From contig JAGQND010000028.1 in the NCBI GenBank assembly GCA_020428265.1, forward strand, positions 1 through 8,806: 8,806 bases of DNA, in the 5' to 3' direction. Below, one piece after another: positions 1 to 5,152 of this stretch. This DNA comes from Candidatus Saccharimonadota bacterium (GTDB taxonomy: Bacteria; Patescibacteriota; Saccharimonadia; Saccharimonadales; Saccharimonadaceae). Every line of letters starts with the position of its first letter. Position 1 is the stretch's first letter. The position numbers were made by a program, and so were the translations under genes. Below the pieces are notes generated by a model. It had not been told where the DNA came from, did not search any database, and saw only the letters and a program-made list of their open reading frames with translations.

Positions 1-1
1 A

Positions 2-202
2 ACTGGCGCCACCGACAAAGCCGTGAGTGTATGCGTGATACTTTTCGCAACCAGCACACTGCTGTCGTACTTATCTATCCGCCGCGAAGGATTAAAAAGC
101 AAAATAGACTACGAAAAATGGAGCGAACGAATATTCATAATGGCACTCATACTCACAGCGGTACTTTCGGTAGTAATAGTATTCGATGTAGATAGCAAAT
201 AA
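2..202 (+). CDS. Hypothetical membrane protein, C-terminal fragment
   Basis: An open frame enters from the left edge and runs 66 codons to a TAA stop at 200-202, so only the C-terminus is visible. It shows two hydrophobic stretches, about residues 8-26 (VSVCVILFATSTLLSYLSI) and 45-61 (FIMALILTAVLSVVIVF). They are joined by a charged loop rich in Lys, Arg and Glu, and the protein ends in a short acidic tail (DVDSK). This is the look of an integral membrane protein ending just after its last helix. I recognise no family and infer no function. The frame is credible because it is open from the edge, has the alternating hydrophobic/charged composition of a real membrane protein, and stops 66 bp before the tRNA gene. 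The two genes probably do not share a transcript, since the tRNA has its own promoter. Confidence 0.6.
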   Translation, partial: TGATDKAVSVCVILFATSTLLSYLSIRREGLKSKIDYEKWSERIFIMALILTAVLSVVIVFDVDSK

Positions 203-227
203 TACTCCACAAAACACCGCCTCACTA

Positions 228-256
228 TTCCAAGTACCGCTGATATATGCTATAAT
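228..256 (+). promoter_or_regulatory. Promoter of tRNA-Pro
   Basis: A perfect -10 box TATAAT lies at 251-256 and is preceded by TGC (248-250), making an extended -10. A weak -35 candidate TTCCAA (228-233) stands 17 bp upstream. Transcription would begin near 263, leaving a 5' leader of about six bases for RNase P to remove before the mature tRNA start at 269. Confidence 0.7.
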
Positions 257-268
257 AAACGAACACAC

Positions 269-344
269 CGGGGTGTGGCGCAGTTGATAGCGCGCTCGGT
301 TTGGGACCGAGAGGTCGAAGGTTTGAGTCCTTTCACCCCGACCA
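269..344 (+). tRNA. trnP: tRNA-Pro (anticodon UGG)
   Basis: A complete cloverleaf of 76 bases with encoded CCA. The acceptor stem CGGGGTG (269-275) pairs fully with CACCCCG (334-340), the discriminator is A341 and CCA is 342-344. The D stem GCGC/GCGC (278-281/290-293) closes an 8-base loop. The anticodon stem CTCGG/CCGAG (295-299/307-311) holds loop TTTGGGA with anticodon TGG at 302-304. G37 follows, as expected for proline tRNA, and the C1-G72 pair is also typical of bacterial tRNA-Pro. The variable loop is 5 bases. The T stem GAAGG/CCTTT (317-321/329-333) closes the loop TTTGAGT. Two residues are odd: D-loop position 19 is A (position 287) and T-loop position 56 is T (position 324). This gives an A19-U56 pair instead of G19-C56. 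The gene should decode CCA and, by wobble, other proline codons. Confidence 0.95.
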
Positions 345-410
345 AATAAAGATGACCGTCCAGAGGATGGTCTTTTTTATTTGGCCTGGACGGAGATTCA
401 AACCTTCGAC
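314..410. repeat. Imperfect palindrome: tRNA 3' half faced by an inverted partial copy
   Basis: GTCGAAGGTTTG at 314-325 in the tRNA recurs as its reverse complement at 399-410. The outer hairpin element CCAAATAAA (342-350) recurs inverted at 376-384. The spacing between the two blocks is 16 bases in the tRNA and 14 in the inverted copy, so the copy keeps the order and rough distances of the T arm, acceptor end and 3' flank. The copy could not fold as a tRNA 3' half: its would-be T stem (GAAGG against CTCCG) does not pair. It reads as an inverted, degenerate duplicate centred on the terminator loop. Confidence 0.7.
342..384 (+). terminator. Intrinsic terminator after tRNA-Pro, probably bidirectional
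   Basis: Bases 342-361 pair with 365-384 around the triloop AGA (362-364). The 20-step stem has two G-T wobbles and one T-T mismatch. The GC core is GACCGTCC/GGATGGTC (354-361/365-372), followed at once by TTTTTT (373-378). The outer arm CCAAATAAA begins inside the tRNA CCA end and pairs with TTTATTTGG. The A-rich upstream flank gives a weaker U-rich tail on the other strand, so it could also end transcripts coming leftward from the minus-strand genes. Confidence 0.85.
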
Positions 411-444
411 TCGACAGCCATAGCTGGCGACAGTCGAAGGTTTG
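399..444. repeat. Inverted repeat, 13-bp perfect arms with nested hairpin
   Basis: CAAACCTTCGACT (399-411) and AGTCGAAGGTTTG (432-444) are perfect reverse complements. Inside them GCCA (417-420) pairs with TGGC (425-428) around TAGC, with an unpaired 5/3 internal loop between the stems. Both arms hold the T-arm sequence of the neighbouring tRNA-Pro. No T-run follows on either strand, so it is not a classical terminator. Confidence 0.75.
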
Positions 445-531
445 GCGGAGCAAGAAAAGGAAACAAAAAGTTCTTTTCGTCCCTTTTCGAGCGGAGGAGG
501 CTTCAGCCGATGTCCTTTCACCCAAATTAAA
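432..531 (+). repeat. Split direct copy of the tRNA-Pro 3' end
   Basis: GTCGAAGGTTTG at 433-444 matches tRNA positions 314-325. GTCCTTTCACCC at 512-523 followed by AAATTAAA (524-531) matches tRNA positions 327-338 and the tRNA flank AAATAAA. The two pieces, contiguous in the tRNA, are separated here by 67 bp (445-511) that break the sequence in the T loop. The insert is purine-rich at first (AAGAAAAGGAAACAAAAAG), contains the short inverted pair GAAAAGG/CCTTTTC, and carries GCGGAG at both ends (446-451 and 491-496). The right-hand piece includes the stop codon of the small minus-strand gene at 527-529. I see no coding sequence here. Confidence 0.6.
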
Positions 532-781
532 CGTGAATTGTATCTAAATCAACGCCAGTCTTAGCGGCAATAACTTGAATATATCGCTCTAGCCTATCTA
601 TCTTGTGTGACATAGCTGCCATTTCTTGCGCATAGGTATCGAGATTACCAGCAAAGTCAATCACTGTATCACGCAGATTATCGACATCCTTTTTGGTTGC
701 TGTGTCGTGCAATCTTGTATCTATTGAGTCAAAACGTTTTTCAACGTATTTAAACAATCTCGTAAACTGATCTTCGCTCAT
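527..781 (-). CDS. Small coiled-coil hypothetical protein, 84 aa
   Basis: This encodes an 84-residue acidic, hydrophilic protein with no signal peptide or membrane segment. Heptad-like spacing of hydrophobic residues (FTRLFKYVEKRFDSIDTRL near residues 6-24, then VDNLRDTVIDF and IDRLERYIQVIAAKTGV near 33-77) predicts an almost wholly helical coiled coil. The C-terminal pattern DRLERYIQVIAAKTGV resembles a motif I associate with small conserved coiled-coil proteins of CPR bacteria. That is a memory of the pattern, not a match I could test. No enzymatic motif is present and I assign no function. The start at 781 is the only ATG near the 5' end and has no convincing ribosome binding site. A TATACT box ends six bases before it, so the message may be leaderless. 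The stop lies inside a fragment of tRNA-derived repeat, which may mean the 3' end was altered by that rearrangement. Confidence 0.75.
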   Translation of the reverse strand: MSEDQFTRLFKYVEKRFDSIDTRLHDTATKKDVDNLRDTVIDFAGNLDTYAQEMAAMSHKIDRLERYIQVIAAKTGVDLDTIHV

Positions 782-787
782 AACTCT

Positions 788-796
788 AGTATATCA
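788..796 (-). promoter_or_regulatory. Extended -10 promoter of the 84-aa gene
   Basis: Read on the minus strand, TGATATACT (796-788) is an extended -10 element with TATACT, one base off consensus. The -35 region 17 bp upstream (GTAATA, 816-811) is weak. The expected start site, about seven bases downstream, falls on or beside the ATG at 781, predicting a leaderless mRNA. The element sits between the rny stop codon (813-815) and the gene. Confidence 0.5.
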
Positions 797-812
797 CTAT
801 TTTATCAGCCTA

Positions 813-2306
813 TTACTTCGCGTACTCAGTAGCACGTGTTTCGCGGATGACGTTCACCTTTATAGTACCTGGATACTGCATAGTTGCTTCTACTTTGTTG
901 GCTATGTCGCGGGCAAGTTTAAGCGCGCTTAGGTCGTCTACACTCTCTGGGCGTACTATCACACGCACTTCACGACCAGCACTTATGGCGTAAGCTTTGT
1001 CTATACCCTTGAAACTCGTAGCGATGTTTTCTAGGTCTTTCATGCGCTCGCTAAAGTTTTCGGCGCTTATGTTGCGCGCGCCCGGGCGAGCAGCAGACAG
1101 TGCATCGGCCACACGCACAACTAGAGCTTCTGGCGTAGTCGCTTCTATGTCATCGTGGTGAGCTTCTATAGCGTGAACTATGTCATCTTTCATGCCATAT
1201 TTGCGTGCTAGCTCAGCACCTATGTGGTGGTGCTTACCCTCTACCTTGTGAGTCACCGCCTTGCCCACATCGTGTAGCAAAGTAGCAATTTTTACAGTGC
1301 GTACATTAGCACCAATTTCTTCGGCAATTGTACCTGCTATATTTGCCATTTCGGTGCTATGCATTAGCACGTTTTGACCATAGCTTGTGCGGAATTTCAG
1401 CTCACCAAGTAGCTGCAACATTTCGCGAGGTATGCCAGTTACGCCAACTTCACGAGCGGCATCTTCACCAGCTTGTTTAACTTCTTTTTCAATTTGCTTT
1501 TCGGCTTTTGCTACAACTTCTTCTATGCGACCCGGGTGTATGCGGCCGTCTTTCATAAGCATCTCTAGACTTATGCGTGCCACCTGGCGGCGCACAGGGT
1601 CAAAGCTGCTTAGCACTATCATACCGGGGGTATCGTCTACCAATATATCCACGCCAGTTGCGCGCTGCAAGGCCTGTATATTGCGGCCTTCTTTGCCGAT
1701 TATACGGCCCTTCATTTCGTCGTCGGTTAGCTTGATAGCCGTAACGGTTCGCTCGGCAGTCACCTCACTACTCATACGCTCCATAGCGGTAAGTATTACG
1801 GTTTGCGCACGTTCTTCGGCGTCGTCCATAGCGTCTTTTTGTAGTTTAGAGACCAGCCCTAGCAAATCGTCTTTTATGTCGCGCTCGGTCATTTCTAGCA
1901 ACTTTTCGGCTGCGTCTTTTTTGGTTAGCTTAGCTATTTTTTCTAGCTTTTCTTGCTGCTTAGTGCGCAAGTCACGTATGTCATTTTTTAGTTCTTCTAC
2001 TTCATCTTCTTGAGCACGAAGTTTCTCGGCACGCTTGTCTAGTTCGTCTAGTTTTTTGTCCAAATTCGCCTCGCGGTCTACTAGGCGATTTTCGATTTTC
2101 TTCATTTCGCGACGACGCTCGTTTTCTAGCTGCAAGGCTTCGTCCTTAGCCTTTAACACCACCTGACTAGCTTTTTCGTTAGCCTTGGCTAGTAATTGCT
2201 CGGCTTTATTTTTGGTTGCCTCGTTACGATTGCGAGTATACACCGTAGTACCAGCTACTCCACATAGAGCACCGATAACGGCTACAATTACGCTTTCAAT
2301 CATCAT
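813..2306 (-). CDS. rny: Ribonuclease Y
   Basis: Membrane-anchored endoribonuclease that begins mRNA decay by cutting single-stranded, AU-rich sites; in bacteria lacking RNase E it organises the degradosome. The 497 residues are close to the family's usual 510-520. Domains in order: an N-terminal transmembrane anchor (about 5-22, VIVAVIGALCGVAGTTVY); a long charged coiled coil (about 28-175); a KH RNA-binding domain with the GXXG loop GKEG at 204-207 (RIIGKEGRN); and an HD metal-dependent hydrolase domain (about 312-405). In the HD domain H316, the H345-D346 pair of LLHDVGK, the H359-361 cluster, H383-H384 and D401 are in place. It ends ATEYAK, usual for the family. The start is one of two adjacent ATGs (2306 or 2303), both downstream of AGGAAGGA (2317-2310), and I cannot choose between them. 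It lies downstream of tsaEB on the same strand but appears to have its own promoter and a leader of about 100 bases. Confidence 0.97.
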   Translation of the reverse strand: MMIESVIVAVIGALCGVAGTTVYTRNRNEATKNKAEQLLAKANEKASQVVLKAKDEALQLENERRREMKKIENRLVDREANLDKKLDELDKRAEKLRAQEDEVEELKNDIRDLRTKQQEKLEKIAKLTKKDAAEKLLEMTERDIKDDLLGLVSKLQKDAMDDAEERAQTVILTAMERMSSEVTAERTVTAIKLTDDEMKGRIIGKEGRNIQALQRATGVDILVDDTPGMIVLSSFDPVRRQVARISLEMLMKDGRIHPGRIEEVVAKAEKQIEKEVKQAGEDAAREVGVTGIPREMLQLLGELKFRTSYGQNVLMHSTEMANIAGTIAEEIGANVRTVKIATLLHDVGKAVTHKVEGKHHHIGAELARKYGMKDDIVHAIEAHHDDIEATTPEALVVRVADALSAARPGARNISAENFSERMKDLENIATSFKGIDKAYAISAGREVRVIVRPESVDDLSALKLARDIANKVEATMQYPGTIKVNVIRETRATEYAK

Positions 2307-2416
2307 TTATCCTTCCTGGGTCCGCTCGCCGGGTATTCTCTGTAGGTCAGTCAATCTTCGGAGGCGAACGCCATGGTTTTCGGTAATATCAAAGTCTGAC
2401 TATGCAAACTATCTTT

Positions 2417-2445
2417 ATTGTAGCGACTTATGTTGCAATCTACAA
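2417..2445 (-). promoter_or_regulatory. Candidate promoter of rny
   Basis: On the minus strand TACAAT (2422-2417) is a good -10, with TTGTAG (2445-2440) exactly 17 bp upstream as a half-matching -35. Transcription would start near 2410, giving rny a leader of roughly 100 bases. The inverted pair GTTG/CAAC (2446-2443/2435-2432) overlaps the -35. The tsaB stop codon (2449-2451) abuts the promoter. A second, weaker extended -10 (TGATATTAC, 2391-2383) lies inside the leader. Confidence 0.5.
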
Positions 2446-2448
2446 CGT

Positions 2449-2835
2449 TTATTTACGAGGTGTTGTAATATTTGCATCAGAATTATAGAACGGCAATACA
2501 ATTTTGTCATTTTCGCCTACCGCCAAACGCTTCGTGCACTCCGCCTGCCAGTCATCGCCCATAGCACCCACTATCGGCGCGTTTAAACTATCGGCTAAAG
2601 CGTTAAAAACAGTTATACCTATACGTAAACCCGTAAAACTACCCGGTCCGCGCATCACACCTAGCCCAGTTATATCTTGCCAAGTTGCGCCACGTTCAGC
2701 CAGTTGGTCTTCCAGCCAGCCCAGCAGATTATGCGCAAGCTCCCGCCCGGCTTCAAAACTCACGTGCGTCGTACCAGATTCATCAACTATATATAAGTTG
2801 CAAGTTGGTGTAGATGTGTCGATTAGTAATTTCAT
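2449..2835 (-). CDS. tsaB: Short TsaB, t6A modification dimerisation subunit
   Basis: TsaB pairs with TsaD, and with TsaE forms the complex that adds threonylcarbamoyl to A37 of tRNAs reading ANN codons. The N-terminal ASKHA-type half is clear: MKLLIDTSTPTCNLYIVD at the start (phosphate-1-like strand), the helix with ELAHNLLGWLEDQL (residues 32-45), and the family signature RGPGSFTGLRIG (62-73). The protein is only 128 residues, against about 200-230 for the usual TsaB; the second subdomain is missing. The ending (VLPFYNSDANI, 112-122) resembles the P-x-Y segment near the C-terminus of full-length proteins. This suggests an internal deletion rather than a simple truncation. The known TsaB-TsaD interface lies in the N-terminal half, so it may still work. 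Its ATG overlaps the tsaE stop (ATGA, 2832-2835), and a strong ribosome site AAAGGAG (2847-2841) precedes it. Confidence 0.88.
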   Translation of the reverse strand: MKLLIDTSTPTCNLYIVDESGTTHVSFEAGRELAHNLLGWLEDQLAERGATWQDITGLGVMRGPGSFTGLRIGITVFNALADSLNAPIVGAMGDDWQAECTKRLAVGENDKIVLPFYNSDANITTPRK

Positions 2836-3281
2836 AGTAGCTCCTTTAGTATAGCTTGGCTTCTGTCGCCAGTAGCACGAAGTTTCACGTCGCGCTCAAA
2901 CTCACCAGGACTAGAGATCCCTATCACCAGTCTATCAGCAGGCAATATATCACTTACGCTACCGCCCCACTCTATTACAACCACTGTTTTATCATCGGCC
3001 ACAGATTCCGCCAGCTCATCCTTCATAATCCCTGGGTCGCTCAGTCGGTAAAAATCGTAGTGCTCCAACCGCAAATCATCACGGCCGTCATACACTCGAC
3101 TTATAGTAAAACTCGGGCTCTGTACCGACTCACTCACCCCAAGCCCCTGAGCCAAACCCTTAGTAAAAGTCGTCTTGCCGGCACCCACGTCGCCGACTAG
3201 CTCTACTACCTCACCACCAACAAACAAGGAGCCCAAGCGACTCCCCAAATCGTGCATTTCTTGTTCACTAGTAACATGCAT
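2832..3281 (-). CDS. tsaE: TsaE, t6A biosynthesis ATPase
   Basis: P-loop ATPase that regenerates the TsaB-TsaD complex between rounds of tRNA A37 threonylcarbamoylation. With the start used here the protein is 149 residues, the normal family length. Visible motifs are Walker A GDVGAGKTT (30-38), the family segment VQSPSFTISRVY (53-64), HYDFYRL (73-79) and a Walker-B-like strand VVVIEWG (99-105). The frame is open further upstream to an ATG at 3332 (166 aa). I reject that start because the extra residues (MLVFFRDGVLLYNRC...) match nothing in the family and would place a TATAAT box inside the gene. Translation from 3281 begins MHVTSEQEMHDLG, as expected for TsaE. No ribosome site precedes it, and the -10 is only about 12 bases away, so the leader should be a few bases at most. 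It forms an operon with tsaB. Confidence 0.94.
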   Translation of the reverse strand: MHVTSEQEMHDLGSRLGSLFVGGEVVELVGDVGAGKTTFTKGLAQGLGVSESVQSPSFTISRVYDGRDDLRLEHYDFYRLSDPGIMKDELAESVADDKTVVVIEWGGSVSDILPADRLVIGISSPGEFERDVKLRATGDRSQAILKELL

Positions 3282-3293
3282 ATACTGACACCT

Positions 3294-3322
3294 ATTATAC
3301 AGTAGTACACCGTCTCTAAAAA
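3294..3322 (-). promoter_or_regulatory. Promoter of tsaE-tsaB
   Basis: A perfect TATAAT (3299-3294, minus strand) lies 12 bases before the tsaE ATG. The -35 position 17 bp upstream holds only TTTTTA (3322-3317). The start site would be near 3287, giving a leader of about six bases with no Shine-Dalgarno sequence. It is divergent from the pilB promoter. Confidence 0.6.
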
Positions 3323-3326
3323 ACAC

Positions 3327-3355
3327 TAGCAATTTGAGTCATAATCTCTTACAAT
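3327..3355 (+). promoter_or_regulatory. Candidate promoter of pilB
   Basis: TACAAT (3350-3355) is a good -10 with a weak -35 (TAGCAA, 3327-3332) 17 bp upstream. The start site near 3362 would leave about five bases before the ATG at 3367, with no Shine-Dalgarno sequence. An alternative -10, CATAAT (3340-3345), would give a leader of about 15 bases. The dyad ATATAC-CTT-GTATAT overlaps the -10 edge and start codon and could be an operator. Confidence 0.45.
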
Positions 3356-3366
3356 ATACCTTGTAT

Positions 3367-5151
3367 ATGCATATATCGGATGGGACACTCGAGAAGCTAC
3401 TCACCCAGAGTAACCGCTTCCAAAGTAGTGATATATCAGCCCTCATTGACGAAGGCAAAAAATCACACAAACCTCTAAGTCAACTTGTACTGGAAAAGAA
3501 TCTTATTTCAGAAGTTGACTTGGTTAAGATGTTTGCCGTATATAGCGGCATACCATTCGTAGAAATCAAGCCCGAGGAAATCCCACCAGAGGTACTAACT
3601 GTCATACCAGAGCACATTGCGAAACAATACAACGCTATTTTGTTCAAAATAGACCCCGACGGTACCAAGCACCTGGCCATGGAAGACCCGGACGATATTC
3701 AGGCTCTAGACTTTATCCAAAAACAAATTGGTGAAAACACCAAAACCTACATAGCGACCCACACTAATATACGAAATACGCTAGAAAAATACGGTGGTGA
3801 CGCCGGCAAGAGGCTATCTAAGGTTATAGATATCCAAAAAGACGACGATATAAAACCCGAAGAGCATGTAAGTGCCGACGACGTAAGCGAAAACTCTCCT
3901 ATAGCCCAAACGATAAACTTGCTACTTGAATACGCAGTAAAGAGTGGTGCAAGCGACATACATATAGAACCACGCGAAGAGTATGTGCAAATTCGCTATC
4001 GCATAGACGGTATCCTCAAAGAAGTAAATCGCCTACCGCGCAACGTTCACGCCGCACTAGTGAGTCGTATCAAAATCCTAGCCAACCTCAAAATCGACGA
4101 ACGACGCGTACCTCAAGACGGTCGCTTCAAAATAAACGTATCTGGCAAGCAATATGCCCTGCGTGTAAGCACCCTGCCTATCGCCGATGGTGAGAAAATC
4201 GTTATGCGTATTCTCGATGAATCACACCAAGCCCCTCCGCTTGATAAACTTGGCTACTGGGGGTACTCACTTAATACCATTCAAGACGCCCTACATCAAC
4301 CCCACGGCATGATTCTTGTAACCGGCCCTACTGGTAGTGGTAAATCTACCAGCTTGTTTAGCGCACTTACGCAGCTCAACAAACCAGATGTCAACATTAG
4401 TACCATAGAAGACCCGGTAGAGTACAAAATGGTAGGCGTCAACCAGACCCAAACCAACGATGCCGCTGGCATGACATTTGCCCATGGCCTGCGCGCACTA
4501 CTACGTCAAGACCCCAACATCATAATGGTAGGAGAGATTCGAGACGGCGAAACCGCCAATTTAGGCGTGCAAGCAGCACTTACAGGACACTTAGTATTTA
4601 GCACCCTTCACACCAACAACGCCGCTACGGCACTACCGCGTTTGCTCGACATGGATATAGAACCGTTCCTTATAGCCAGCGTGGTGCGTGTAATAGTTGG
4701 TCAGCGCCTAGTTCGCCGTCTAGACCCCGAAACGCGTGTAGCATACCAGCCTACCGACGAAGAGAAACAAGCCATAGTAAAAATGTTTGGACTTCGTGCA
4801 GACCAAGATTTTCGCTATGTACACGAGCTCGAAAAACAAGCCGCTGCTGCAGGTGTAGGTGGCAATGCACCACTAAGTACTACCCCGGAAGGTATAACTA
4901 CACTCTATAAAGCCGCTATAATAGAAGATGAAAACGGAAAACACGAAGGCTACGCAGGCCGAATGGGTATATACGAAGTGCTAAACAACACGCTTGCCAT
5001 ACAGAAACTCATAACAGCAAACGCTACAAGCAACGAAATCCAGGCTCAAGCCATAAAAGAAGGAATGCTTACCATGCAAGCTGACGGCCTCATAAAAGCA
5101 ATTCGCGGCGAAACAACAATAGAAGAAGTCATGAGGGTAACAAAGGAATAA
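3367..5151 (+). CDS. pilB: Type IV pilus extension ATPase PilB
   Basis: Hexameric secretion-superfamily ATPase at the cytoplasmic base of the type IV pilus; it powers pilin addition through PilC. Numbering from the ATG at 3367 (594 aa), an N-terminal MshEN-like regulatory domain covers about 5-140 and the T2SSE domain about 170-590. Seen motifs: Walker A GPTGSGKST (320-328), Asp box STIEDPVEY (345-353), Walker B IIMVGEIRD (385-393) and His box HLVFSTLHT (408-416). The N2 segment has SGASDIHIEP (193-202) and RYRIDG (210-215). Extension ATPases normally carry a tetracysteine zinc site before YxGRxGIYEVL. Here that region (about 450-530) has no cysteine and holds an Ala/Gly-rich insert, although GYAGRMGIYEVL (528-539) remains. 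An upstream TTG at 3334 would add 11 residues; I prefer the ATG because MHISDGTLEKLL is a natural start. pilC follows after one base. PilT is less likely, given the large N-terminal domain. Confidence 0.95.
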   Translation: MHISDGTLEKLLTQSNRFQSSDISALIDEGKKSHKPLSQLVLEKNLISEVDLVKMFAVYSGIPFVEIKPEEIPPEVLTVIPEHIAKQYNAILFKIDPDGTKHLAMEDPDDIQALDFIQKQIGENTKTYIATHTNIRNTLEKYGGDAGKRLSKVIDIQKDDDIKPEEHVSADDVSENSPIAQTINLLLEYAVKSGASDIHIEPREEYVQIRYRIDGILKEVNRLPRNVHAALVSRIKILANLKIDERRVPQDGRFKINVSGKQYALRVSTLPIADGEKIVMRILDESHQAPPLDKLGYWGYSLNTIQDALHQPHGMILVTGPTGSGKSTSLFSALTQLNKPDVNISTIEDPVEYKMVGVNQTQTNDAAGMTFAHGLRALLRQDPNIIMVGEIRDGETANLGVQAALTGHLVFSTLHTNNAATALPRLLDMDIEPFLIASVVRVIVGQRLVRRLDPETRVAYQPTDEEKQAIVKMFGLRADQDFRYVHELEKQAAAAGVGGNAPLSTTPEGITTLYKAAIIEDENGKHEGYAGRMGIYEVLNNTLAIQKLITANATSNEIQAQAIKEGMLTMQADGLIKAIRGETTIEEVMRVTKE

Positions 5152-5152
5152 T

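Larger units (their letters stand above)
3276..3372. repeat. Inverted GTATATGCAT pair at the two divergent start codons
   Basis: The decamer GTATATGCAT spans the ATG of both divergent genes: on the minus strand at 3285-3276 (tsaE) and on the plus strand at 3363-3372 (pilB). Both proteins therefore begin Met-His. At pilB it sits within two further symmetric words: the perfect 12-bp palindrome TATATGCATATA (3364-3375) and the dyad ATATAC-CTT-GTATAT (3354-3368). Confidence 0.6.

Noticed and set aside
376..412. A second tRNA gene on the minus strand
   Set aside because: Only the T-arm core and 3' tail resemble tRNA. The T stem does not pair, the distance to CCA is short, and no anticodon or D arm follows upstream.
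399..444. The 13-bp inverted repeat as a CRISPR repeat or a terminator
   Set aside because: There is no array of regularly spaced repeats, and no T-run follows the stem on either strand.
250..525. Open frames on the minus strand (91 and 62 codons) covering the tRNA, terminator and repeats
   Set aside because: They read antisense through tRNA-Pro and its repeat copies, and have the low-quality composition of a translated tRNA locus. No promoter or ribosome site suits them.
1387..2013. 208-codon plus-strand open frame opposite rny
   Set aside because: It is the antisense shadow of the rny coiled coil and KH region; extreme serine content is what Glu/Lys/Ala-rich helices give in reverse. rny is certain.
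2351..2374. Tiny upstream frame MAFASED in the rny leader, with a -10-like box just before it
   Set aside because: Seven codons, no ribosome site and no regulatory logic visible. Chance is the simpler explanation.
2307..2448. A riboswitch before rny
   Set aside because: No conserved aptamer pattern that I recognise, and the downstream gene is not of a type known to be riboswitch-controlled.
2185..2854. Plus-strand frames (133 and 116 codons) opposite the rny start and tsaB
   Set aside because: They lie across two well-identified genes and their promoter, and show no domain or ribosome site of their own.
3282..3332. Longer TsaE starting at 3332
   Set aside because: The extra 17 residues match nothing in the family and would put the TATAAT box inside the gene. 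The ATG at 3281 gives normal length.
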